Positions 57,070-64,000 of a stretch of DNA of 64,000 bases are shown here, piece after piece (position 1 is the first letter of the stretch; the number at the start of each line of letters is the position of its first letter). The notes under the pieces were generated by a model, which was not told the DNA's origin, did not search any database, and worked only from the letters and a program-made list of their open reading frames with translations. The translations under genes were made by a program, and so were the position numbers. The stretch is from positions 91,017-155,016 of the forward strand of contig NZ_JABBFP010000008.1 of NCBI RefSeq assembly GCF_018494085.1, given 5' to 3'. The DNA is from Rosenbergiella collisarenosi. GTDB taxonomy: Bacteria > Pseudomonadota > Gammaproteobacteria > Enterobacterales > Enterobacteriaceae.

Positions 57070-58125
57070 TTAGGCGTTACGTCTTGCCCGTACCGCCTCC
57101 GCGAGTTGCTTCAGCACCTGTTCGGTAGCTGGCCAGCCGATACAAGCGTCGGTCACGCTCTGACCGTAGGTAAGAGGCTGTCCGCTCTCAAGGTTTTGAT
57201 TCCCCTCCACCAAGTGACTCTCAATCATCACGCCTATAATGGCTTTATCACCCCCCGCGATCTGTCCCGCGACGTCAGTGGCTACGTCCATCTGTTTTTG
57301 ATACTGCTTAGAGCTATTGGCATGGCTGAAATCAATCATTACCTGCTGAGGTAAGCCGGCCTGGCTTAAGCCTGCCTTCACTGCTGCCACATCTTGCGCA
57401 CTATAGTTAGGCGTTTTGCCGCCACGAAGAATGATATGACAATCTTTATTTCCCGCCGTCTCGACAATGGCAGAATGGCCATATTTGGTTACCGACAGAA
57501 AGCAGTGCCCGGCAGACGCTGCATTGATGGCGTCGATCGCGACTTTGATTGTTCCGTCGGTACCATTTTTAAAGCCCACGGGGCAAGAGAGTCCTGATGC
57601 GAGTTCACGGTGAACCTGAGACTCGGTGGTACGAGCGCCGATCGCTCCCCAGCTCATCAAATCAGCCAAGTATTGAGGGGTGATCATATCGAGAAATTCA
57701 CCCGCAGTCGGCATACCAAGATCGTTGATATCCAGTAGAAGCTTACGGCCTAAGCGTAACCCTTGGTTGATGTCGAAACTACCATCCATATACGGGTCGT
57801 TGATCATCCCTTTCCAACCTACGGTTGTGCGGGGTTTTTCGAAATAGACGCGCATAACAATTTCGAGATCATTGTGCAGTTCGTCACGCACTGCCAACAG
57901 GCGCTGGGCGTACTCCATCGCGGCATGCGTATCATGAATTGAACACGGCCCAATCACAACGAGTAATCGGTCGTCTTGCTGCTGCAATACCTGCTGGATC
58001 GTTTGACGGCTTTTAGCAACCGTATCGGCGGCACGATCTGATGCGGGAAATTTCTCTAATAATGCCACTGGCGGTAAAAGTTCTTTAATTTCAGTAATTC
58101 GTAAATCGTCGTTTTTATAGCTCAT
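57070..58125 (-). CDS. aroG: DAHP synthase AroG (Phe-sensitive type)
   Basis: First enzyme of the shikimate pathway, condensing PEP and erythrose 4-phosphate; 351 residues. Conserved parts: LLVVIGPCSIHD, MRVYFEKPRTTVGWKGMINDP, GARTTESQVHRELASGLSCPVGFKNGTDG, HIILRGGKTPNY and MIDFSHANSSKQY (metal ligands). The aroG class is inferred from its place next to gpmA, as in E. coli. The stop is right at the base of the shared terminator. Confidence 0.96.
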   Translation of the reverse strand: MSYKNDDLRITEIKELLPPVALLEKFPASDRAADTVAKSRQTIQQVLQQQDDRLLVVIGPCSIHDTHAAMEYAQRLLAVRDELHNDLEIVMRVYFEKPRTTVGWKGMINDPYMDGSFDINQGLRLGRKLLLDINDLGMPTAGEFLDMITPQYLADLMSWGAIGARTTESQVHRELASGLSCPVGFKNGTDGTIKVAIDAINAASAGHCFLSVTKYGHSAIVETAGNKDCHIILRGGKTPNYSAQDVAAVKAGLSQAGLPQQVMIDFSHANSSKQYQKQMDVATDVAGQIAGGDKAIIGVMIESHLVEGNQNLESGQPLTYGQSVTDACIGWPATEQVLKQLAEAVRARRNA

Positions 58126-58223
58126 TATTATTCCATCACGATAAGTGTGCTGTTGTCCTAGGGATACTCTAACGTGCCTCTCTCAAACTGCAAACCCTAA
58201 TTGCCACTTTTTCCGGCGTAGCA

Positions 58224-58940
58224 TCAAGAAGTCGGTGGCTGGTTATTCTCAGAGGCTTTGCTAGACCAGAGACGCACACCATTTATCGCAATGAGCGTTA
58301 GGATCAGATATTCGATCGACATGGCATAAACACCCTGTAAGGTAAATATCGCGACACTGATAACGTTAATAATAACCCAGAGTATCCAATTCTCTACCCA
58401 TTTACGGGTCATAAAGATCATCGCGATGACAGATAAAATAGTCATGCAGGCATCCCAGAAGGGATAAGCATCGGGTTGTAAGACTGGTAGCTGCGCCTTA
58501 AGTCCAAATTGGTTAAGTAAGCTTACGGCGAGCCGAGCAAACTGACCAAATAAGGCATCGATGAATAGCGTCATGATCACGATAGCGACGGCAGCCGCCG
58601 CTAACCACACTGCGCGCGCCCGAGTCCCGAGCCAGCGAATTTGTAGCTCTGTCTGCTGCGCAGCGGTTTGTCTCGTCCAGGCGTACCACCCATAGAGGTT
58701 AGCGAGTAAGAAAAATATCTGGAGTAACAAACTGGAATAGAGCTGTATTTGGTAGAAAATGACTGCAAATAATAAAACGTTAATAATACCAAAAAAGTAA
58801 TTAATGACTTTTTCTTTACTGGCCAGCCAGATGCAGAGTAAACCGCTTAAGGTGCCAACTGCCTCGATCCATGATAGATCGTAGCCCTGGTTCCCTAGGG
58901 GGATGTGCACTAATAACGTATTAATACTGAAAAAGTTCAT
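58224..58940 (-). CDS. pnuC: Nicotinamide riboside transporter PnuC
   Basis: Seven-helix importer of nicotinamide riboside, 238 residues. It shows the family core GTLSGLLCIWLASKEKVINYFFGIINVLLFAVIFYQIQLY and LANLYGWYAWTR, with WNxxxxW-type WDACMTILSVIAMIFMTRKWVENWILW. A NadR box directly upstream indicates NAD-responsive repression. In E. coli it is the second gene after nadA; nadA is not present here. Confidence 0.94.
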   Translation of the reverse strand: MNFFSINTLLVHIPLGNQGYDLSWIEAVGTLSGLLCIWLASKEKVINYFFGIINVLLFAVIFYQIQLYSSLLLQIFFLLANLYGWYAWTRQTAAQQTELQIRWLGTRARAVWLAAAAVAIVIMTLFIDALFGQFARLAVSLLNQFGLKAQLPVLQPDAYPFWDACMTILSVIAMIFMTRKWVENWILWVIINVISVAIFTLQGVYAMSIEYLILTLIAINGVRLWSSKASENNQPPTS

Positions 58941-58952
58941 CGCGGCACCTCT

Positions 58953-58970
58953 TGTTTAATATACTAAACA
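58953..58970. promoter_or_regulatory. NadR operator of pnuC
   Basis: TGTTTAATATACTAAACA is a perfect TGTTTA-N6-TAAACA palindrome, the NadR box of Enterobacterales. It lies 12 bases before the pnuC start codon. Confidence 0.9.
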
Positions 58971-59106
58971 ACATACCTCAAGTAAGCCGGTTTGTCTTAT
59001 GATTTCCTTCATCATCCGACCAAGCGCTTAGTAAGTTGTGTTTCACCCAATGCTTCCTACACTTTACATAAACACTACACGCTTTTCATGGAGGGTCACC
59101 ATCCCT

Positions 59107-59865
59107 ATGCTACGTCGATGCCTACTGGCCTATGTGATCATAGCCTTATTAGCCTTACTCGCCAGCTACCTAAGCGATTGGGTCAACAAGCGCCCCGCTG
59201 AGGGAAACAGCTGGACAACCGCCCGTCGAGACTCTGCCCAACTTCTCGCTAATCCACAATCAATAAAGGATGATGCTTTAGTAGCGGTATTTGCTGCCAA
59301 GACCTATGGCTGGCGCGGCCACTTCGCCGTGCACACGTGGCTTGTCGTCAAGCGCCGTGGAGAGACACATTACACACGTTATGACGTGATCGGTTGGCGA
59401 AGCAATGACCTGATCAGAAAAGATTATGCTATTGCCGATGGTTATTGGTACGGGGCTCGGCCGCGTATGCTAGTTGAGCATCGAGGCGATGCTGCCGAAG
59501 CGATGATCCCGCGCCTCGAAGCCGCTGTACACAGCTATCCCTATCCTCACACCTATCATGCTTGGCCTGGCCCGAACAGTAATACATTTATTGCTCATAT
59601 TGCGCGCCAAGTTCCGGCCTTACGTTTGAATATGCCTGCGAATGCAATCGGTAAGGACTATCGCCCATTGACGAATCCGATTGGACGTCCACCTTCAGGG
59701 AAGGGAGTACAGCTATCGATACTTGGACTTTTGGGCGTGAATCTTGGCGAACAAGAAGGAATAGAAGTTAACTTGCTGGGAATGGATCTGGGCATTAACG
59801 TCTCACCATTACAAGTTCGGCTCCCTTTCATTGGTAACCTTCCCGCTGAGAATAATAAGCCTTAG
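59107..59865 (+). CDS. DUF3750 domain protein
   Basis: Membrane-anchored or secreted protein of 252 residues, function unknown. The N-terminus MLRRCLLAYVIIALLALLAS is a signal anchor. The body has AAKTYGWRGHFAVHTWLVVK, YTRYDVIGWR and YPHTYHAWPGPNSNTFIAHI, all typical of DUF3750; the conserved His, Trp, Tyr, Pro and Asn in the last stretch suggest an enzyme-like pocket, which is inference. The ATG at 59107 has GGAGGG 11 bases upstream; an open frame extends 23 codons farther. Divergent from pnuC. Confidence 0.85.
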   Translation: MLRRCLLAYVIIALLALLASYLSDWVNKRPAEGNSWTTARRDSAQLLANPQSIKDDALVAVFAAKTYGWRGHFAVHTWLVVKRRGETHYTRYDVIGWRSNDLIRKDYAIADGYWYGARPRMLVEHRGDAAEAMIPRLEAAVHSYPYPHTYHAWPGPNSNTFIAHIARQVPALRLNMPANAIGKDYRPLTNPIGRPPSGKGVQLSILGLLGVNLGEQEGIEVNLLGMDLGINVSPLQVRLPFIGNLPAENNKP

Positions 59866-59890
59866 ACAGTTAATCCCTATTCGTTAAGAT

Positions 59891-59924
59891 AAAAAAAACC
59901 GCGGCAGCATAAACTGTCGCGGTT
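59891..59924 (-). terminator. Intrinsic terminator downstream of the tRNA-Lys remnant
   Basis: On the minus strand AACCGCGACAG pairs with CTGCCGCGGTT (one G-U), followed by eight T residues. It lies 26 bases after the DUF3750 stop on the other strand. Confidence 0.85.
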
Positions 59925-59954
59925 ACTACCAGAGGATAACCTCAAGTAAAAACT

Positions 59955-60052
59955 TGGTGGGTCGTGCAGGATGACTCGCTAAGCTCGCCCTGCGGGTCGT
60001 TACCTTTGGCAACGTTGTCTCACTGCGTGAGACCCGAACCTGCTGCAGGTTC
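59955..60052 (-). pseudogene. Degenerate tRNA-Lys remnant with string of mini-hairpins
   Basis: The 18 bases 59955-59972 (TGGTGGGTCGTGCAGGAT) are identical to the 3' end of the intact tRNA-Lys (60124-60141). The rest does not fold as a tRNA. It holds successive small hairpins with 3-base loops: GTTACC-TTT-GGCAAC (59999-60013, one mismatch), GTCTCAC-TGC-GTGAGAC (60017-60033) and GAACCTG-CTG-CAGGTTC (60036-60052). It may be a decayed tRNA copy of a former lys/val array or an integration scar. Confidence 0.55.
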
Positions 60053-60088
60053 TTATCCTGAACGATTTAATATTGAGTATTGGAGACG

Positions 60089-60114
60089 AAAAAAGCACCT
60101 ATAAGGTGCTTTTA
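60089..60114 (-). terminator. Intrinsic terminator after tRNA-Lys
   Basis: On the minus strand AAAAGCACCT and AGGTGCTTTT form a 10-bp stem with a 2- to 3-base loop and a T run. It lies 10 bases after the tRNA 3' end. Confidence 0.85.
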
Positions 60115-60123
60115 TTCTAGATT

Positions 60124-60199
60124 TGGTGGGTCGTGCAGGATTCGAACCTGCGACCAATTGATTAAAAGTCAACTGCTCTACCAACTGAGCTAACGACCC
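60124..60199 (-). tRNA. tRNA-Lys (anticodon UUU)
   Basis: A 76-base tRNA with encoded CCA. The acceptor stem is GGGTCGT/ACGACCC, the D-arm contains AGCTCAGTTGGTAGAGC, the anticodon loop is CTTTTAA with anticodon TTT, and the T-arm contains GGTTCGAATCC. In E. coli several lys and val tRNA genes lie between nadA and cpoB; here only this one is intact. Confidence 0.98.
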
Positions 60200-60365
60200 G
60201 ATTTTCCTTGCCAAAATCACTGTTTAAGTTTGTCTTGGCAACGGCGGCATATATTACTGATTTACCGAGACAGCGCAACTATTAATTAAAAATAAATGAC
60301 CAGTTGCTTACCTTTACAGCGACCCGAACACTATTCAGCCAACTTTTGCTGAAAAAATCTTAATA

Positions 60366-61160
60366 TTACCCGGCAAGCGCCTTTTGTGCCGCTTTCGCAG
60401 AAGGCGTGTTCGGGTAAAGCTGGATCACTTGCTGCCACACTGCTTTGGCTTTATCCAACTGATTCTTATCCTTCATAATCGTACCAATTTTCAGCAGTGC
60501 TTCGGCTGATTTTGGTGATTTCGGATATTTTTTAACTACCGTCGCAAAATAGTAAGCGGCATCGTCTTTTTGCCCTTTATTATAATACAACTGCCCCAGC
60601 CAATAGTTGGCATTAGGCTGGTAGGTTGAATCTGGATATTTTTTTACCCAAGCCTGTAGTGCCGCCAGCGCATCATCTGGCTTATTTTGCTTTAAGGCCA
60701 AATCTACTGCCGCGTTATAATCCTGATTAACATCGCCAGTCTGCGTACCGATCTGCCCTGCTGTGCTCGACGTAGACGTACTCTCGGACGAAGCGGTTGA
60801 GCTCTGACCCGTATCCGTATTCGACGATGTTGCAGCCGCTGCAGCGCCGCTGCTGCTTAGCGTATCGATTTGTTGATAGAGCTGTTTTTGACGCTCGACA
60901 ACTTGGTTAAGTTGATAACTATTTTGTTGGATCTCACCGCGTAGTGCATCGATATCGCTTTGGGTATCGCTCAACTGCTGTTGGAGTTGCTGTAGAAGTT
61001 GAGATTGTGCATTGGAGATTCGTTCGAGGGTGGTGACACGGTCTTCGGTTGAGCCCGAGCCAGCGCTACTGATTGACGCCTGGGCATGAGCGGCCGGAAC
61101 GGCCGCTACGCCAATCAGTAACGACAGACCCAAAGTGTGAAGTCTGAAGTTACTAATCAT
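60366..61160 (-). CDS. cpoB: Cell division coordinator CpoB (YbgF)
   Basis: Periplasmic protein linking Tol-Pal to PBP1B and outer-membrane constriction; 264 residues. Signal peptide (to AHA, about residue 27), a Gln-rich coiled coil that trimerises (about 40-100), a Ser/Thr-rich linker, and C-terminal TPR repeats (about 140-262; YNAAVDLALKQNKPDDALAAL, ANYWLGQLYYNKGQKDDAAYYF). Follows pal by 9 bases; last gene of the tol-pal cluster. Confidence 0.95.
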   Translation of the reverse strand: MISNFRLHTLGLSLLIGVAAVPAAHAQASISSAGSGSTEDRVTTLERISNAQSQLLQQLQQQLSDTQSDIDALRGEIQQNSYQLNQVVERQKQLYQQIDTLSSSGAAAAATSSNTDTGQSSTASSESTSTSSTAGQIGTQTGDVNQDYNAAVDLALKQNKPDDALAALQAWVKKYPDSTYQPNANYWLGQLYYNKGQKDDAAYYFATVVKKYPKSPKSAEALLKIGTIMKDKNQLDKAKAVWQQVIQLYPNTPSAKAAQKALAG

Positions 61161-61169
61161 AGTTTTCTC

Positions 61170-61700
61170 TTAGTATACCAATACAGCACGACGGTTTTTA
61201 GCCCATGCAGCTTGGTCATGACCTAACACTGCTGGTTTCTCTTTACCGTAAGAGACGATAGACATTTGGTCTTCGCCTACGCCTTTACCTTGTAGGTACA
61301 TTTTAACCGCGCTAGCACGGCGCTCGCCCAGGGCGATGTTGTATTCTGGCGTACCGCGCTCATCCGCGTGACCTTCGATAGTCACTTTGTAAGATGGGTT
61401 GCTACGTAAGAAGTTAGCGTGTTGATCTAACATTTGTGCGAACTCTGGCAGGATATCGTATTTATCCAGACCGAAGTACACGATGTTGTTTTGTTGTAGC
61501 TGTTGCATCTGCAGACGAGCTTGTTCGTCAGAAGACATGTTGCCGTTGCTACCATTGCCAGATGTGCCATTACCGTAAGCGCTATCTGCACCAGTGGTAG
61601 AGCCTGATTGGTCATTGTTGTTCTTATGAGAAGAACATGCAGCAACCGCTAACACTGGCAGAGCCAGCAGTAAACCTTTCAGCACTTTATTGAATTGCAT
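61170..61700 (-). CDS. pal: Peptidoglycan-associated lipoprotein Pal
   Basis: Outer-membrane lipoprotein of 176 residues tethering the membrane to peptidoglycan. Lipobox VLAVAAC gives Cys22. The OmpA-like domain contains [37 protein letters not shown] and the end [11 protein letters not shown]. The ATG giving MQFNKVLKG was chosen because AGGA lies 9 bases upstream and the signal peptide starts there. Partner of TolB. Confidence 0.97.
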   Translation of the reverse strand: MQFNKVLKGLLLALPVLAVAACSSHKNNNDQSGSTTGADSAYGNGTSGNGSNGNMSSDEQARLQMQQLQQNNIVYFGLDKYDILPEFAQMLDQHANFLRSNPSYKVTIEGHADERGTPEYNIALGERRASAVKMYLQGKGVGEDQMSIVSYGKEKPAVLGHDQAAWAKNRRAVLVY

Positions 61701-61744
61701 TTCGAAAATCCTATTATAGTTTGCCATACACATTTACACATGCA

Positions 61745-63040
61745 TCACAGATACGGCGACCAGGCAGGGAATTTTACCTGTCCATCAGTCGTCGGAAGAC
61801 GCGCTTTGAAACGCCCGTCGGTCGAAACCAACTGCAATACGGAACCATAACCCTGAGTTGAGCTATAGATCACCATCGTGCCGTTAGGTGCTAGACTTGG
61901 CGTCTCATCCAGATAAGAGCTAGACAATGTTTGTACTGCTCCTGTCTCTAGATCTTGTCGAGCGATATGTTGCGCACCACCTGCAGTGCTAACCATCACC
62001 ATTGATTTACCATCGGTTGCCACATCCGCGTCTTGGTTTTGACCACCCTGCCAAGTAATACGCTGTGGTGCACCACCGTTGATATTTAACTTATAAATTT
62101 GCGGTAGTCCGCCTTGATCTGAAGTATACGCAATATTCTGGCTGTCAGGGAACCAGGTTGGCTCAGTACTGTTATAGCGGCCATTGGTCACTTGACTAAT
62201 CTGTCCCGAGGAGAGATCCATCACATAGAGATTCAGGCTACCGGTCTTAGACAGTGCGAACGCAAGCTTAGTCCCGTCTGGGGAGAAGGCCGGTGCACCG
62301 TTATGACGCGGGAATGAAGCGATCTGACGGATACTGCTATTCGATAATGTTTGTACAACCAGTGCTGAACGTCCACTTTCAAAGGTTACATAGGCAACCT
62401 TGCTACCATCTGGAGACCAGGCTGGGGACATCAAGGGTTCGCTTGAACGATGCACGACGAACTGATTGTAACCATCGTAATCGGATACTCGTAACTCATA
62501 AGGGAATTGACCGCCATTGGTTTGCACCACATAGGCAATACGCGTGCGGAATGCACCCTTAATCCCCGTTAGCTTTTGGAAGACTTCATCGCTAGCGGTA
62601 TGCGCGGCGTAACGTAACCACTGTTTAGTTATCTTGTAGGAATTCTGCGCTAACACAGTACCAGGCGCAGCGGCAGTGTCCACTAATTGATAGCTAACCT
62701 GATAGCTACCATCTGCGTTACCTTTAACCTGCCCCACGACTACGGCATCAATACCAAGAGCTGACCATGCTGCAGGCTGAACTTCTTGCGCACTTGCCGG
62801 TTGTTGAGGAAGGCGAGAGCGGTCCAGAGGATTAAACTTTCCACTGTTACGTAAATCGGCAGCCACGATACCACCAATATCTTCGGGGGCTGAACCACCG
62901 CCACTCCATTGGAATGGAACGACACCGATAGGTCGAGCGGTATTTACGCCCTGCGTAATTTCAATATGCACTTCTGCTTGAGCCACAGCCGCCCACACTA
63001 ACAGAAAAAAGCTTAACGTTACTCGTAATGCCTGTTTCAT
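61745..63040 (-). CDS. tolB: Tol-Pal system protein TolB
   Basis: Periplasmic beta-propeller of 431 residues that binds Pal and the TolA C-terminus. Signal peptide [22 protein letters not shown] is followed by the TolA box region [21 protein letters not shown], the N-terminal domain, and six WD-like blades ([25 protein letters not shown] and similar). The start at MKQALRV was chosen as the family start; an open frame extends ten codons upstream. Confidence 0.96.
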   Translation of the reverse strand: MKQALRVTLSFFLLVWAAVAQAEVHIEITQGVNTARPIGVVPFQWSGGGSAPEDIGGIVAADLRNSGKFNPLDRSRLPQQPASAQEVQPAAWSALGIDAVVVGQVKGNADGSYQVSYQLVDTAAAPGTVLAQNSYKITKQWLRYAAHTASDEVFQKLTGIKGAFRTRIAYVVQTNGGQFPYELRVSDYDGYNQFVVHRSSEPLMSPAWSPDGSKVAYVTFESGRSALVVQTLSNSSIRQIASFPRHNGAPAFSPDGTKLAFALSKTGSLNLYVMDLSSGQISQVTNGRYNSTEPTWFPDSQNIAYTSDQGGLPQIYKLNINGGAPQRITWQGGQNQDADVATDGKSMVMVSTAGGAQHIARQDLETGAVQTLSSSYLDETPSLAPNGTMVIYSSTQGYGSVLQLVSTDGRFKARLPTTDGQVKFPAWSPYL

Positions 63041-63151
63041 TTCATCTCCCATATCCGAGCGATTGCTCATGATAAGTGGTTTCCCAGTATCTGAAGGATC
63101 GTAACAAACGTTCCTTCAGCATTGCCTATCGCCTAAGGTCTCTGTAGAAAT

Positions 63152-64000
63152 CTACTGACCCGGTTTAAAAGTTATAGTCGCTTCTTTCACCGCCGCCCAG
63201 ACTTCTTGGCTAGGGGGCTTAGGAATATGCGCCATACGTGATGCGGTTAACGCTGCTTGGCAGAGAGCAGGGTCCCCTCCCGCCGATGTTGCAGAAATCA
63301 GTAAGCCATCAGGGGCTAATTTTATATGTACGGAGCATTGTTTACCGGCAAAATTATCCGCATCGTAAAATTTACTCTGAATCGCGCTTTGTACCTGTCC
63401 AAGATAACTTTGGATTGCTGCGCCAGAAGCGCCCGCTTTTTTCTGGTTACCTTCCCCCGAAGCCCCACCACTTGCAGCAGATTTCGGCGCATTTTTACCC
63501 GACGCTAACCCACCAAGGAGATCATTTAACGCAGCATCACTTTTCGCTGCTTTCGCTTTTGCAGCCTTGGCTTCTGCCGCTGCCTTAGCCTTCGCATCAG
63601 CCGCCGCTTGCGCTTTAGCCTCTTTCGCTGCTTGGGCTTTTGCTTCAGCTGCCGCTTGGGCTTTGGCCTCTTTCGCTGCCTGAGCTTTCGCTTCAGCTGC
63701 CGCTTGGGCTTTGGCCTCTTTCGCTGCTTGGGCTTTCGCTTCAGCCGCCGCTTGGGCTTTGGCCTCTTTAGCTGCTTCGGCTTTTGCTTCAGCCGCCGCT
63801 TGGGCTTTGGCCTCTTTAGCCGCTTCGGCTTTCGCTTCAGCTGCCGCTTGGGCTTTGGCCTCTTTAGCCGCTTCGGCTTTTGCTTGGGCTGCCGCTTGGG
63901 CTTTGGCCTCTTTAGCTGCCTCGGCTTTCGCTTGGGCTGCCGCCTGCTTGGCTTGTTCTGCTGCGTCGGCTTTCGCTTGGGCCGCCGCCTGCTTGGCCTG
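63152..64000 (-). CDS. tolA: Tol-Pal system protein TolA, 3' part
   Basis: C-terminal 283 residues of the inner-membrane protein that spans the periplasm; the N-terminal anchor is beyond base 64000. Domain II is an Ala/Lys/Glu/Gln helix built of 16-residue repeats (EAKAQAAAEAKAEAAK type). Domain III follows, with SYLGQVQSAIQSKFYD, the disulfide cysteines in GKQCSVHIKL and DPALCQAAL, and the end EVWAAVKEATITFKPGQ. The stop TAG is at 63152-63154, 111 bases before tolB. Confidence 0.96.
   Translation of the reverse strand, partial: QAKQAAAQAKADAAEQAKQAAAQAKAEAAKEAKAQAAAQAKAEAAKEAKAQAAAEAKAEAAKEAKAQAAAEAKAEAAKEAKAQAAAEAKAQAAKEAKAQAAAEAKAQAAKEAKAQAAAEAKAQAAKEAKAQAAADAKAKAAAEAKAAKAKAAKSDAALNDLLGGLASGKNAPKSAASGGASGEGNQKKAGASGAAIQSYLGQVQSAIQSKFYDADNFAGKQCSVHIKLAPDGLLISATSAGGDPALCQAALTASRMAHIPKPPSQEVWAAVKEATITFKPGQ
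63613..63948 (-). repeat. Seven tandem 48-bp repeats inside tolA
   Basis: The 48-base unit (reading CTTTGGCCTCTTT... on the plus strand) occurs seven times in register from 63613, with 2 to 6 differences per copy. Each unit encodes 16 residues of the TolA helix. Further shortened variants flank the block on both sides. Copies 4 to 6 are more alike, suggesting recent duplication. Confidence 0.9.

Noticed and set aside
63580..63960. Regular repeats that might be taken for a CRISPR array
   Set aside because: The repeats are contiguous with no spacers and encode the Ala/Lys helix of TolA in frame.

Overview
The window is chromosomal DNA of a member of the Enterobacterales. Nearly every gene has a recognisable E. 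coli orthologue, and the gene order follows the E. coli art-to-tol segment (about 17 to 19 min) read in a compressed form. Protein divergence and missing neighbours suggest an Erwiniaceae-like relative (Pantoea, Erwinia, Tatumella or Rosenbergiella type) rather than E. coli itself; the genus cannot be fixed from the sequence alone. I see no prophage, insertion sequence, CRISPR array or secretion locus. What stands out is what has dropped out of, or been added to, an otherwise conserved backbone.

Layout. 1-1787: end of the arginine ABC transporter operon (artI-artQ-artM). 1811-8035: rlmC, nfsA, grxA, ybjL, ybjG, dacC; the potFGHI/rimK/ybjN block that separates rlmC from nfsA in E. coli is absent. 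8302-11901: moeA-moeB and the ABC-F gene ybiT. 12082-16105: an hns-type gene, mntR with a divergent MntS-like small protein and an MntR box, ompX, rhtA, dps. 16122-21551: the SOS-controlled dinG-ybiB-rlmF unit, a GNAT acetyltransferase, a 34-residue membrane peptide and idi. 21653-33131: bglX, a DUF3772-type mechanosensitive channel, pbpG, yohD, ldtB, an MFS exporter, dusC and rhlE. 33315-38751: ybhQ, ybhL, yaiW and moaEDCBA, the last seven genes forming one tightly overlapped minus-strand operon. 38930-42620: yvcK/ybhK, uvrB with an SOS box, and a DnaA-box cluster matching the location of DARS1. 42620-48325: an orphan UrtE-like ATPase and the complete divergent biotin operon (bioA / bioBFCD) with a BirA operator. 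48366-52640: ybhB, pgl, ybhA, acrZ, modF, with modABC and modE missing. 52740-58940: GalR operators, galTKM (no galE), gpmA, aroG, pnuC with a NadR box. 59107-64000: a DUF3750 protein, one tRNA-Lys with a degenerate downstream copy, and cpoB-pal-tolB-tolA (tolA cut by the window edge).

How the parts work together. Three cofactor pathways dominate: molybdenum cofactor (moaABCDE, moeAB, modF), biotin (bioABFCD) and NAD precursor uptake (pnuC). Cell-envelope maintenance is the second theme (dacC, pbpG, ldtB, ybjG, acrZ, ompX, mechanosensitive channel, Tol-Pal). DNA damage response genes (dinG, uvrB) carry clear LexA boxes. Several operators (MntR, LexA twice, BirA, GalR/S twice, NadR) can be read directly and agree with the genes they flank.
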